A DNA stretch of 54,232 nucleotides from NCBI GenBank assembly GCA_944380855.1, contig CALWIW010000010.1, forward strand, positions 1 through 54,232, given 5' to 3'. How positions within the stretch are numbered: position 1 is the stretch's first letter; every line of letters starts with the position of its first letter. The position numbers and the translations under genes were made by a program. Positions 7,304 to 17,472 of the stretch are shown piece by piece. Source of the DNA: an uncultured Clostridia bacterium (GTDB taxonomy: Bacteria > Bacillota > Clostridia > Oscillospirales > Acutalibacteraceae). The notes under the pieces were generated by a model. It was not told the DNA's origin, did no database searches, and was given only the letters and a program-made list of their open reading frames with translations.

Positions 7304-9010
7304 TTATGATACGAGATACACTTGAATATATGTAGCGTCTATAATGCTGATTCTGCCGTCTTGATTATAATCGGCAAGAGATTCATCAAATTCATCTGAT
7401 GCAGCCACCAATTTTACCAGGAATTTCTGAATTAAGCTTGCATCCGAAATGTTTATCTTTCCGTCCATATTAACGTCTCCCAGTTCATAATCATCGGGAT
7501 TTTTTGTGGTAACCTCTACAACATAAACTTCAGACATAAAGGAATGATATGTTGATGAAAGAGCAACTCCGAAACGATATTTTGTACCGGGAGTCAAATC
7601 TGTGAAAACAGGTGACGGCTGCCATTCAGACTCCGGAGCGGATGAGTACATTGCACCGTCAATGCTTTGCAAGGTTACAGATGTGGAAGAAATTTTTTCC
7701 ACATTTACTTCCGGTATTTTAGGTCTATCCGGAACATCAAGATGATAAATTTGACTTTTAAAATCATTATAGGTAGCGTTTCTTTGAATGTACAAATCAA
7801 CTCCCGGCATCAGCACAAATTCAGGCTGTTCTGCAATATAAACAGCGTCGGACATATCCGGATTTGTACTTACCATGTAGTTTCCGTCAAATACTTTATA
7901 GATTTTATTGTAGATGTATGCTATACGCAAAGGCTCAATTTCAAAACGGCTGGGGATAAAATTAACAAACTCCTCTCCGCCGTCAGCAGGAGTTACTGTG
8001 AGCAGGGTAGCTTCATCGTCTTTTATCATGTCAGAAACAGATGAATCGGAAAAGAGTATATTTCCATTTTCATCTTTAACAGTATAAGCGTCCTGGTCGT
8101 AAATAATAGTCTCATTTTCATAGTCAAAGGATATTTCATTTTTGTAAATGTTAAAAACATATTCTGTAGGATTTTTACCCTCTGCCTCAGATACAATTTT
8201 CACTGTTGTTTTTCCCGGTGAGGTAAAGACCTTTTCATTCCAGTCGGCAAAATTAACTTCCTCTCCGTCTAAGAAAATTTTATCTGTACCCTGAGCCATA
8301 AAACGCACTCTGTCATCAAATTTTGAAAGGTAAATATTCTTTTCCGTAAAGTTTTCCGTGTTATAATATTCTTTTTTGTCGCCGTACTGCACAGCTAAAT
8401 CCGTAAGATCTGAGGAAGCCTTTGTGTATTCTTTTTTCTCTGTATTTCCTCGGTTTCCCTGATTATCAACGCCGTATGCGTACAGTGTCACATTTTCGCC
8501 GGCGGTGAAATCTATTGTTATTGGAGCAGTGTATTTTTCATAGGAAGAATTATCAAAGGAGTAATAGATTTCTTCTGTTCCGTTGGCGGAAAGGGAAATC
8601 TCAGTTCCGTCCGGAATAGGGCCTTCCATTTCTGAAAATCTTACAGTTGACACAGCTGAATCAGAATCCGGCAATGGGTTTGTAAAGCCTTTTATGCATA
8701 CGTTTGTTACATAAGCGTCATCCCCCATAGGACCATATACATCAGCCCATTCGTCGTTTACATATACATAGCTCTCTCCGCCGCTTCCAAGATACTGCGG
8801 CACATAATCGGGTGTTGGTTTTATGCACATTTCAACAGCTACAGGAGATGTATAGTTTGGGTTTTCAAGCTCTATAACAATACTGAAACGTTCGCCTTTG
8901 TTAAGCTTTACAGGATGGTCAAGCTCTATTGTGTGATATCCTGAATATACCTCTGTTCCGGTTTGGTTTTCCAGCTTTAATGTGCCGGATTGAGGCTGAC
9001 TCTCTTCCAC
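7304..9010 (-). CDS. 3' part of an interrupted papain-family protein: lectin-like, repeat and dockerin domains
   Basis: This frame continues that of 9056-10222 and was one gene with it. The codons between the TAA at 9056-9058 and 9010 read TTDVGTSYSISVYTG with no frame change. From N to C it encodes the rest of a beta-sandwich lectin-like domain, a Ca-independent chitobiase-C-like repeat (about 135-200, ending TLYAYGVDNQGN), a cadherin-like region, a fibronectin-like stretch and a dockerin at about 508-568. The dockerin has two Ca loops (DVNMDGKINISDASLIQKFL and DYNQDGRISIIDATYIQVYL). Without readthrough it lacks a signal peptide and probably is not exported. The start at 9010 is only the first GTG after the stop and has no convincing ribosome binding site. 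Confidence 0.75.
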   Translation of the reverse strand: MEESQPQSGTLKLENQTGTEVYSGYHTIELDHPVKLNKGERFSIVIELENPNYTSPVAVEMCIKPTPDYVPQYLGSGGESYVYVNDEWADVYGPMGDDAYVTNVCIKGFTNPLPDSDSAVSTVRFSEMEGPIPDGTEISLSANGTEEIYYSFDNSSYEKYTAPITIDFTAGENVTLYAYGVDNQGNRGNTEKKEYTKASSDLTDLAVQYGDKKEYYNTENFTEKNIYLSKFDDRVRFMAQGTDKIFLDGEEVNFADWNEKVFTSPGKTTVKIVSEAEGKNPTEYVFNIYKNEISFDYENETIIYDQDAYTVKDENGNILFSDSSVSDMIKDDEATLLTVTPADGGEEFVNFIPSRFEIEPLRIAYIYNKIYKVFDGNYMVSTNPDMSDAVYIAEQPEFVLMPGVDLYIQRNATYNDFKSQIYHLDVPDRPKIPEVNVEKISSTSVTLQSIDGAMYSSAPESEWQPSPVFTDLTPGTKYRFGVALSSTYHSFMSEVYVVEVTTKNPDDYELGDVNMDGKINISDASLIQKFLVKLVAASDEFDESLADYNQDGRISIIDATYIQVYLVS

Positions 9011-9055
9011 TCCTGTATATACAGAAATTGAATAGGAGGTTCCAACATCTGTTGT

Positions 9056-10222
9056 TTAGAAAGATACAGCTTCAAGCTGTTCGTCGTTTTCAGCGGTGAA
9101 AATATTTGCTACCATTGCTGATTTTGGATTTTCTGAATTTGTCGGTAGGGAATATGACCATCCCATGGTGTCGTACTGGTAGTTGCTTAAATAGTTGTCC
9201 GCTTCTTCCAATATGTATGTGTTGCCGGCTACAGTGGTTTTGTCCTCGTATGAGAGCCAGAAATATCCTTCATCTCCCCAGTCTGTTCCCCAGCTGTTGC
9301 GGACAAGCCATGCACCATCGTTTTCCGGCTGTTTGTTATCGTTAAAATTCTCTTTAGGATAATTATCATCCCAGCCAACAATAGTTACTACGTGGTTTGT
9401 GTTTTCATACTCATCGTTATACCATGCGTAAGTCACGGGATTATAGTTATCGTTGTTTGCACTGTAGAGAATAGCAACAGAACCGTAATTGAGGATTACT
9501 TCTTTTGTTATATCAAGAGGAACACCTCTGTCTGATGAACCGAAAATACCTGTTGGCATATAATAGGCGTCCTGCAAATGATAATCCGCTGTATATCGTA
9601 GTTCTTCATCAGGGTTTTGAGGATTTACACCGTCAAAAGGAGCTTTTTCGCTAAAAACCGGACCTTTCCACGCAGCCATTGTGCCCACTGCAAATCCGTT
9701 TGAACCGCCCTGCATATACGGGTCGTTGGTTTTGTAAAACTCTTCTTCCTCATCTCCTCTGTATGCAAACCACGCTGTATGGAGAGAGGAAAAACTCGTG
9801 TGAGGAAACTGGTCTAACAATGAGCTTTCAGCTACTGAATTTGCAGATACAGCCCAGCAAACTCCCAGCAGTTCCTGATTGTATACCGGAGAAATTTTTC
9901 CGGTGTCTCTTAAATCATATTTTTCCGGCAATTTTTCCAAGGCAGAATAGTTCTGTCTTGAAAAATACTTAATATAGCTTTCAGATAGATAGGAAAAATC
10001 CTGCATACTTGGTGCAAATCCCTGACCTCCGTTTTCAAGCCACTCTATGTACACCGAATTTATGTCTGACTCATCAAAGACATCTGTACGTGGGCTTGTC
10101 CTGATTTCAGGGTTTGTTTTATTTTTATCAGTGCTTTCCGCTGCATAAGCAGAAATTGTGCCTAATACAAGGACAACCGATAAAATAATGCTTACAGTGC
10201 TTTTTAACATTCGTTTTTTCAA
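9056..10222 (-). CDS. 5' part of a secreted papain-family cysteine protease, ended by premature TAA
   Basis: Secreted C1-family peptidase of 388 aa. Residues 1-28 are a signal peptide (cut near SAYA). The mature part starts with a propeptide-like stretch and the catalytic domain begins at YDLRDTGKISPVYNQ. The catalytic Cys is about residue 122 in GVCWAVSA, the His about 277 in NTNHVVTIVGW and the Asn about 307 in VRNSWG. The oxyanion Gln is present in YNQ. Start is TTG at 10222, eight bases after GGAGAG; a longer frame to 10258 has no such site. The stop TAA sits inside the lectin-like domain at EAVSF-stop-TTDVGTSY, where homologues usually have Tyr. The protease domain itself is complete, so a shortened active enzyme without dockerin is possible. 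Confidence 0.85.
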   Translation of the reverse strand: MKKRMLKSTVSIILSVVLVLGTISAYAAESTDKNKTNPEIRTSPRTDVFDESDINSVYIEWLENGGQGFAPSMQDFSYLSESYIKYFSRQNYSALEKLPEKYDLRDTGKISPVYNQELLGVCWAVSANSVAESSLLDQFPHTSFSSLHTAWFAYRGDEEEEFYKTNDPYMQGGSNGFAVGTMAAWKGPVFSEKAPFDGVNPQNPDEELRYTADYHLQDAYYMPTGIFGSSDRGVPLDITKEVILNYGSVAILYSANNDNYNPVTYAWYNDEYENTNHVVTIVGWDDNYPKENFNDNKQPENDGAWLVRNSWGTDWGDEGYFWLSYEDKTTVAGNTYILEEADNYLSNYQYDTMGWSYSLPTNSENPKSAMVANIFTAENDEQLEAVSF

Positions 10223-10343
10223 ATAACATCTCTCCTTTTTTAATATATACTTTAACAAAAATAATTTTACAATAAAAAAACCGGCAAGGCAAGAAAAACA
10301 AAATCACATTGACTATATAATCAGAAAAATATAACCTATATGT

Positions 10344-10432
10344 AGGCAAGCCACTCCCAAAAAGCAAAAGGAAGGTCTTGCCCGCCTTGAAACTAACTTG
10401 ATTTTTAAATACAGGTTTTGCAAGGGGGAACT
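10344..10432 (+). repeat. Dispersed two-stem repeat, locus 1, unit a
   Basis: Stem P1 is GCAAG (10346-10350) with CTTGC (10377-10381). Stem P2 is CCGCCTTG with CAAGGGGG, one mismatch, separated by an AT-rich loop. The conserved box AAGGTCTTGCCCG links them. Related copies are at 10506, 29217, 29323, 32608 and 32810. Confidence 0.7.
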
Positions 10433-10440
10433 AAAAAACA

Positions 10441-10471
10441 AAACGTGGCTTGCAAAATGCAAACCACGTTC
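10441..10471 (-). terminator. Probable terminator of ilvBNC
   Basis: On the minus strand ACGTGG pairs with CCACGT, with an inner TTGCA/TGCAA pairing, followed by TTTTGTTTTTT. It lies 200 bp downstream of the ilvC stop, beyond a repeat unit. Confidence 0.7.
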
Positions 10472-10505
10472 ATTATCTAAATATAGTAAAATTTCATTCT
10501 ATATG

Positions 10506-10663
10506 CAGGCGAGCCATTCCAAATAACTAAAGAAAAGGTTTCACCCACCTTGAAACGAACTTAATTTTTAAATACAAGTTTTGCAAGGCGGAAATAAAAA
10601 TAAAGGTCTCGCCCGACGTGTGCAGAACCTAACCGTTAGATTAAACCAATGCACGTCGGAATT
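10506..10663 (+). repeat. Dispersed two-stem repeat, locus 1, units b and c
   Basis: Unit b has the box GCGAGCCATTCCAAA, then the stem CACCTTG/CAAGGCGG with an AT-rich loop. Directly after it, unit c repeats GGTCTCGCCCG and has the stem CCGACGTG/CACGTCGG. This stem differs from CCGCCTTG/CAAGGCGG at matching positions on both arms. It ends 5 bp before the ilvC stop codon. Confidence 0.7.
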
Positions 10664-10667
10664 AAAA

Positions 10668-12213
<1,546 letters not shown>

Positions 12214-12225
12214 ATCTTCACCTCG

Positions 12226-13848
12226 TTATATTGACGGTGTATCGGGATACACATTACAAACAAGAATAAAAGGTCCGTCTGTTTTCAGCATTTGTTCCGC
12301 GTATTTTTCTGCTTCTTCATTTGAGGAAGCCATTGCACATGGAATGTCATAGGCTTCTGCAATTTTAAGGAAGTCAGGCTTTGTATCAAGAATTGTCGCT
12401 GAATGTCTGTGGTCGTAAAGCTTGTCCTGAAGCTCTCTTACCATTCCGAGACGTGTGTTTCTCATTATAATTATTTTAACGCTGATATTGTTCTGAACGA
12501 TAGTTCCAAGCTCGTTCATGTTCATTTGAAAGCTTCCGTCACCGCAGACAGCCATAACTTCCCTTGTAGGTCTTGCTATTTTTGCACCTACTGCCGCAGG
12601 AACGGAATATCCCATTGTTCCCATTCCGCCGGTGGTTAGAAATCTTCCTTCTTTTATCTTAAAGTTATTTGCACACCAAATCTGATTTTGTCCCACGTCA
12701 GCCACAAGTATTGCTTTTGACGGGAGCATAGAGCTGAGCTTTGATATGAAAGCTCTCGGTTCTACAAAACCGTCAAATGTGGGGGGGACTCTGTAAAGCT
12801 CTTGTTTCCAGCGTTTTAAAGTTTCGCCCCAAGCATTGGAAATATGGTATTCCCCGATTTCTTCCAAAAGCTTGTTTACGACATTTTTCATATCGCCTAC
12901 AATAGGAATAGTGGTTTTAACATTTTTTCCTATTTCAGCAGGGTCAATATCAATATGAATAATTGTAGACTTTGAAGACATCTGGTCGGGAGCCGCAACG
13001 GCTCTGTCTCCCAGTCTTGCTCCGCATACTATTACAAGATCGGCTTCATGCAAAGCTCTGTTGGCAGTAGCTTTCCCGTGAGTACCAAGCATACCCAAAT
13101 AAAGCTCATGGTCTGAGGGCATAACGCCTATTCCCATCATTGTTGAAACAACAGGTATGCCTGTTTTCTTTGCAAATTCCACAAGCTTTAGCTTTGAGCC
13201 TGAGGAAAGCACGCCGCCGCCTGCCACAATCACAGGTCTTGTACTGCTTTTTATCAGTTCTATTGCTCTCTTTATCTGAACCTGATGACCTTTTGTGTTA
13301 GGCTTATATCCGATAATGTCAACGGTTTGCGGGTAAACAAATTCTTTTATTTCATTTTGCTGTATATCTATCGGAATATCAATAAGTACCGGACCCGGTC
13401 TGCCTGTTGAAGCAATATGAAACGCCTCTTTAAAAACTCTCGGCAAATCCTCGGTTTTGCTCACAAGATAGCTGTGCTTTACGAAAGGCTCACAGGCTCC
13501 TGTTATGTCTGCCTCCTGGAAAACATCTCTTCCAAGCAAGTCGCTTCTTACCTGTCCTGTAATTGCCACCATGGGTATTGAGTCGGTATAAGCAGTGGCA
13601 ATACCGGTAATAAGATTTGTAGCTCCCGGACCTGAAGTAGCAACGCAAACTCCGGGTTTTCCGCTGGCACGGGCATAACCGTTTGCAGCGTGGGCAGCGT
13701 TCTGCTCCTGCCTTACAAGAATATGCCTTATTGACGAATCATATAAGGAATCGTAAAACGGACAGATTGCCGCTCCGGGATATCCGAACACTACTGAAAC
13801 GCCCTCAGCTTCAAGGCATTTCACCATAATGTCTGCACCGTTTATCAT
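12226..13848 (-). CDS. ilvB: Acetolactate synthase large (catalytic) subunit
   Basis: ThDP-dependent catalytic subunit of 540 aa that joins two pyruvates, or pyruvate and 2-oxobutyrate, at the entry to branched-chain amino acid synthesis. The catalytic Glu lies in VFGYPGAAICPFYD at the N-terminus. The FAD/central domain follows, and the ThDP-Mg motif is at VCGDGSFQMNMNEL...NNISVKIIIMRN. Start ATG at 13848 has GGGAG eight bases upstream; a TTG six codons earlier overlaps that site. First gene of the operon, with its own promoter at 13945-13973. I see no T-box core in the leader. Confidence 0.95.
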   Translation of the reverse strand: MINGADIMVKCLEAEGVSVVFGYPGAAICPFYDSLYDSSIRHILVRQEQNAAHAANGYARASGKPGVCVATSGPGATNLITGIATAYTDSIPMVAITGQVRSDLLGRDVFQEADITGACEPFVKHSYLVSKTEDLPRVFKEAFHIASTGRPGPVLIDIPIDIQQNEIKEFVYPQTVDIIGYKPNTKGHQVQIKRAIELIKSSTRPVIVAGGGVLSSGSKLKLVEFAKKTGIPVVSTMMGIGVMPSDHELYLGMLGTHGKATANRALHEADLVIVCGARLGDRAVAAPDQMSSKSTIIHIDIDPAEIGKNVKTTIPIVGDMKNVVNKLLEEIGEYHISNAWGETLKRWKQELYRVPPTFDGFVEPRAFISKLSSMLPSKAILVADVGQNQIWCANNFKIKEGRFLTTGGMGTMGYSVPAAVGAKIARPTREVMAVCGDGSFQMNMNELGTIVQNNISVKIIIMRNTRLGMVRELQDKLYDHRHSATILDTKPDFLKIAEAYDIPCAMASSNEEAEKYAEQMLKTDGPFILVCNVYPDTPSI

Positions 13849-13944
13849 TTTTTTCGCTCCCGTCAATTATTGTTATCTGCATTTCGACAGGATTTATCTC
13901 TGTATGAGCATTTACCCAAATCGTATTTTAATGCAATTTAATTC

Positions 13945-13973
13945 ATTATAATATAAACAAAATAAAATGTAAA
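13945..13973 (-). promoter_or_regulatory. Sigma-A promoter of ilvBNC
   Basis: On the minus strand TTTACA (13973-13968), a 17-bp spacer and perfect TATAAT (13950-13945). The leader would be about 90 nt. Confidence 0.7.
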
Positions 13974-14091
13974 GTGGAAAAGCCTATTTTAGAAGAAAAA
14001 AATTTTAAAAAGCTAAAGCGTTAAAACGGTAGTGTGTAAAAATAAAATTTATGTTTTCAATGTTTTTATGCACAATTTGACCTGTGAATTA

Positions 14092-14120
14092 TTGAAAAAC
14101 TATTTTATTTATAATATCAT
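14092..14120 (+). promoter_or_regulatory. Promoter of the NusG-II gene
   Basis: TTGAAA (14092-14097), a 17-bp spacer and TATCAT (14115-14120), 38 bp before the chosen start. An overlapping TATAAT-like box gives some ambiguity. Confidence 0.5.
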
Positions 14121-14158
14121 ATTAGTGTAAAATTCAGTTTTTTGTGAAAGGATATTTT

Positions 14159-14560
14159 ATGTCAAATAATAAAAGAAATCTTTTTTCAAAGGGTGACATA
14201 TTCATTGTAGGCACGGTAATTATAATATCTTTGTGCTTTTTGTTTTCAGCTTTTAATTCTGCTAATGAATCGGATAAGGCGGTGTGTATAAAAGTAAACG
14301 GCGAAATTTATACGGAAATATCTTTATCAAAGTCACAGGAGCCTCGGGAAATACGCCTTGAGAATAACGGACACAATGCCGTAATTTATATAGAAAAGGG
14401 AGAGGTTTGTTTTTCTTACTCGGACTGTCCCGATAAGCTTTGTGTAAATCAAGGGAAAATTTCAAAAACAGGCGAGAGTATTGTGTGTTTGCCGGGACGT
14501 TTTTCTGCTTCCATAATCTCTTTAAAAAACGACAGCGGATTAGACGCTGTTGTTCACTAA
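14159..14560 (+). CDS. NusG domain II-containing membrane-tethered protein
   Basis: Protein of 133 aa with one N-terminal membrane segment (IFIVGTVIIISLCFLFSAF) and an extracellular domain of the NusG_II family. Recognisable features are the VKVNGEIYTEISLSKS-like start of the domain and the SDCPDKLCVNQGKISKTGESIVCLPGR core with paired Cys. Function is not established. It is commonly found next to a Gx/HepS-like membrane protein, as here (14572), and electron-transfer genes. Start ATG at 14159 has GAAAGGA seven bases upstream, better than the GTG at 14144. Confidence 0.8.
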   Translation: MSNNKRNLFSKGDIFIVGTVIIISLCFLFSAFNSANESDKAVCIKVNGEIYTEISLSKSQEPREIRLENNGHNAVIYIEKGEVCFSYSDCPDKLCVNQGKISKTGESIVCLPGRFSASIISLKNDSGLDAVVH

Positions 14561-14571
14561 GGAGGCGGCGT

Positions 14572-15102
14572 ATGAAAAAAAATAAACTTACATTATCTCT
14601 GACTCAGAACGCTCTTTTTTGTGCCTGTGCCATTGTACTTTCCATATTTGAAAGCTTCCTGCCGGATTTGCCCGTTGCTGTTCCGGGAATGAAACCCGGA
14701 CTTGCAAATATTGTAACCATGACAGCCATTGAGGTTCTGGGGTTTTCTTCGTCACTTTACGTTACAGTGGCAAAATCCTGCTTTGTCCTTTTGACAAGGG
14801 GAGTAACCGCTTTTTTAATGAGCATTTCCGGAGGATTGTGCAGTATGGTTTTGATGTATGTGATTATGAGAAGTAAAAAGCCCCGTTTCGGCTGTATCGG
14901 AACTGCTGTTGCCGGTGCATTTGCTCATAACATGGCACAGCTTACTATGGCTTCGTTGCTTACGAATACCCTTATATTTTATTATGTTCCTTTTATTTCG
15001 ATAATATCGGTTGTAACAGGAAGCATAACGGGAACAGCAGTATATTTTGTATTGCCGCCTATTGTAAGAGCTTTAAAACATTCGGGTGATATACCTAAGT
15101 GA
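14572..15102 (+). CDS. Gx transporter family / HepS-like integral membrane protein
   Basis: Hydrophobic protein of 176 aa with about five membrane segments. It belongs to the family annotated as Gx transporter or heptaprenyl diphosphate synthase component I. The typical part is PGMKPGLANIVTMTAIEVLG followed by FMSISGGLCSMVLM and AHNMAQL. It resembles S components of ECF transporters, and its substrate is unknown. ATG at 14572 has GGAGG just upstream; the frame extends further upstream but only over the preceding gene. It is 11 bp after the NusG-II stop, so the two are cotranscribed. Confidence 0.8.
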   Translation: MKKNKLTLSLTQNALFCACAIVLSIFESFLPDLPVAVPGMKPGLANIVTMTAIEVLGFSSSLYVTVAKSCFVLLTRGVTAFLMSISGGLCSMVLMYVIMRSKKPRFGCIGTAVAGAFAHNMAQLTMASLLTNTLIFYYVPFISIISVVTGSITGTAVYFVLPPIVRALKHSGDIPK

Positions 15103-15155
15103 GATTTAAAATTCATGTTATTTTCACACAGTTGTGAACAAAGGGGGCAGCCTTA

Positions 15156-15189
15156 TACATTGCAATACTGCGGCAGTACAATGTATAAT
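15156..15189 (+). promoter_or_regulatory. Promoter with overlapping palindrome before the ABC exporter
   Basis: TTGCAA (15160-15165), an 18-bp spacer and TATAAT (15184-15189). An inverted repeat spans the spacer: TACATTG and TACTGC on the left mirror GCAGTA and CAATGTA on the right (15156-15185). A repressor or a MerR-type activator site is plausible. A second perfect palindrome (TTCACACAGTTGTGAA) lies at 15123-15138. Confidence 0.55.
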
Positions 15190-15237
15190 AATATATAAAA
15201 CTCTGCGTAAGCGAAGAATAAACAAACGGAGGCGTTT

Positions 15238-17472
15238 ATGAAACAAGAATTACATCATCTTAAAAAGTACACACTTCCTATTTTCGCCTGCCTTGCCTTG
15301 CTCTGTGTTCAGGCTTACTGTGACTTGTCACTGCCGGAATATATGAGCAATATAGTTAATGTGGGTATTCAGCAGGGAGGAATTGAATCAATCGTTCCCG
15401 AAAGACTCAGGGCAGATGACATGGAAGCTTTGGAATTGTTTATGACACCTGAAGAAAAGGAAACTGTTTTAAGTTATTACACTCCTGAAGAAGTCTACGG
15501 CGACCCGATGTATGTTCTTGGGGATATAAAAACCGAGGAGCTTAAAGAACTTGAGGAAAGCTTTAAAAGCCCCATGGCGACTCTTTACCTTTTGCAAAAT
15601 TCCGCTTCTCAAAACGGGGAGAACAGCTCGGAAAGCGGAAATCTTACCGACAGCGTTTTGGGCAGCGAACATCAAATGACCGTGCCTGAGGGTATGGACA
15701 TAACTGACGTTTTGTCCTCTATGCCGGAAGAGGGAAGAATGGCAATAAGGGATAAGGTTGAACAGGCAATGGCACAGATGGAAACATTGGGCGGCGATAC
15801 CGTCAATCAGATGCTTACTGTCTACGTTCAGGAGCTTTATAAACACGCCGGTGTAGATACAGATTCCATAAGAAACGGATATCTGATAAAATCCGGTCTT
15901 ATAATGATTCTTTATACTCTGTTTATGGCGGCTGCAAATATCTCTACAGTGTTTATCGCTTCAAAGGTAGGTTCGGGATTTTCAAGGGACTTGCGGCGTT
16001 CGGTATATACAAAGGTTATCCGTTTTTCGGGAAAAGAATCTGCAAAGTTTTCAACAGCTTCACTTATTACCAGATGTACAAACGACATACAGCAGATACA
16101 AATGGTAATTATAATGTTTATAAGAATAGTTTTGTATGCACCTATACTGGGAATAGGTGCTTTGGTAAAGGTTTTATCCTCGGGGGCAGATATGTCATGG
16201 GTAATTCTTGTTGCAGTACTTGCTGTTTCCCTCGTGGTGATAATTCTTATGATTTTTGCAATGCCGAAATTTACCAGCCTGCAAAAGCTTATTGATAAGC
16301 TTAACCTTGTTTCAAGAGAAATCCTTACCGGCCTGCCGGTTATCAGAGCTTTTTCACGAGAAACCTATGAGGAAAGACGTTTTGCGAAAGCAAACAAAAA
16401 CCTTATGAAAACAAACCTGTTTGTAAACAGAATAATGGCGGTTATGATGCCGGCAATGATGTTCATAATGAACGGAACCAGCGTACTTATAATTTGGGTA
16501 GGATCAGGATATGTTGACAGCGGAGCATTGCAGGTCGGAGACATGATGGCGTTTATCCAGTATACAGTGCAGATTATTCTGAGCTTCCTTATGCTTTCCA
16601 TGATGAGTATTATGCTGCCGAGAGCGTATGTTTCCGCAAAGCGTGTAAACGAGGTTTTAAGCACTGAAATATCCATAGCAGATCCGACAAATGAAAATCT
16701 CCGTTCCTTTGATGAAAGCAAAAAAGGCATAGTTGAATTTGACAATGTATGTTTTAAATATCCTGGAGCCGAGGAATGTGTTTTGAAAAACATAAGCTTT
16801 ACAGCTTATCCTTCTCAAACTACGGCATTTATCGGAAGCACCGGCTCCGGAAAATCCACCCTTATTAATCTTATCCCGAGATTTTATGATGTTACGGAAG
16901 GTTCCATAAAGGTTTCGGGAACTGATATAAGAAATGTAAAAATCCATGATTTGCGTGAGAAAATCGGTTATGTTCCTCAAAAGGGCTTTCTTTTCAGCGG
17001 CACAATAGCTTCCAATATTGCTTACAGCAACGAGGATATGGAGGATTCAAAAATTGAAAAGGCTGCACAGATTGCACAGGCTGAGGAATTTATTAACAGC
17101 AAGCCTCAGGGATACGACTCAGGTATTTCACAGGGAGGCACAAATGTTTCGGGAGGTCAAAGGCAAAGACTTTCTATAGCGAGAGCGGTTGCCAAGAACC
17201 CGGAAATATATATATTTGACGACAGCTTTTCCGCACTTGACTTTAAAACAGATAAGGAGCTTCGTGCCGCTTTGAACAAAGCAACAAAAGACAGCACAAT
17301 ACTTATTGTGGCTCAGCGTATTTCCACAATACTCCATGCGGACAATATAGTTGTTTTGGACGAAGGAAAAATTGCCGGAATGGGAACTCATCAGGAGCTT
17401 TTGAAAAACTGTGAAGTATACAGACAAATCGCATCATCTCAGCTTTCAAAGGAGGAATTGAACAATGGCTAA
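15238..17472 (+). CDS. ABC exporter half-transporter, degenerate ATPase subunit
   Basis: Fused permease-ATPase of 744 aa, one half of a heterodimeric multidrug/lipid-type exporter in the plasma membrane. Six membrane helices, with an unusually long extracellular insert of about 150 aa between helices 1 and 2 (about residues 40-205, acidic, Met-rich). The nucleotide domain (about 490-740) has Walker A GSTGSGKST and signature NVSGGQRQRLS. After Walker B it has Asp instead of the catalytic Glu (IFDDSFSALD). This is the pattern of BmrC-like subunits. ATG start after GGAGG. Its reading frame overlaps the next gene by 8 bp. Confidence 0.9.
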   Translation: MKQELHHLKKYTLPIFACLALLCVQAYCDLSLPEYMSNIVNVGIQQGGIESIVPERLRADDMEALELFMTPEEKETVLSYYTPEEVYGDPMYVLGDIKTEELKELEESFKSPMATLYLLQNSASQNGENSSESGNLTDSVLGSEHQMTVPEGMDITDVLSSMPEEGRMAIRDKVEQAMAQMETLGGDTVNQMLTVYVQELYKHAGVDTDSIRNGYLIKSGLIMILYTLFMAAANISTVFIASKVGSGFSRDLRRSVYTKVIRFSGKESAKFSTASLITRCTNDIQQIQMVIIMFIRIVLYAPILGIGALVKVLSSGADMSWVILVAVLAVSLVVIILMIFAMPKFTSLQKLIDKLNLVSREILTGLPVIRAFSRETYEERRFAKANKNLMKTNLFVNRIMAVMMPAMMFIMNGTSVLIIWVGSGYVDSGALQVGDMMAFIQYTVQIILSFLMLSMMSIMLPRAYVSAKRVNEVLSTEISIADPTNENLRSFDESKKGIVEFDNVCFKYPGAEECVLKNISFTAYPSQTTAFIGSTGSGKSTLINLIPRFYDVTEGSIKVSGTDIRNVKIHDLREKIGYVPQKGFLFSGTIASNIAYSNEDMEDSKIEKAAQIAQAEEFINSKPQGYDSGISQGGTNVSGGQRQRLSIARAVAKNPEIYIFDDSFSALDFKTDKELRAALNKATKDSTILIVAQRISTILHADNIVVLDEGKIAGMGTHQELLKNCEVYRQIASSQLSKEELNNG

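Noticed and set aside
9011-9055. Two separate neighbouring genes for the protease and the dockerin protein
   Set aside because: The frame is continuous, the 15 codons between them complete a lectin-like domain and the second frame has no ribosome binding site or signal peptide. One broken gene is simpler.
13849-13944. T-box leader for ilvBNC
   Set aside because: No T-box consensus (GGGTGGxACCGCG-like) and no terminator before the start codon.
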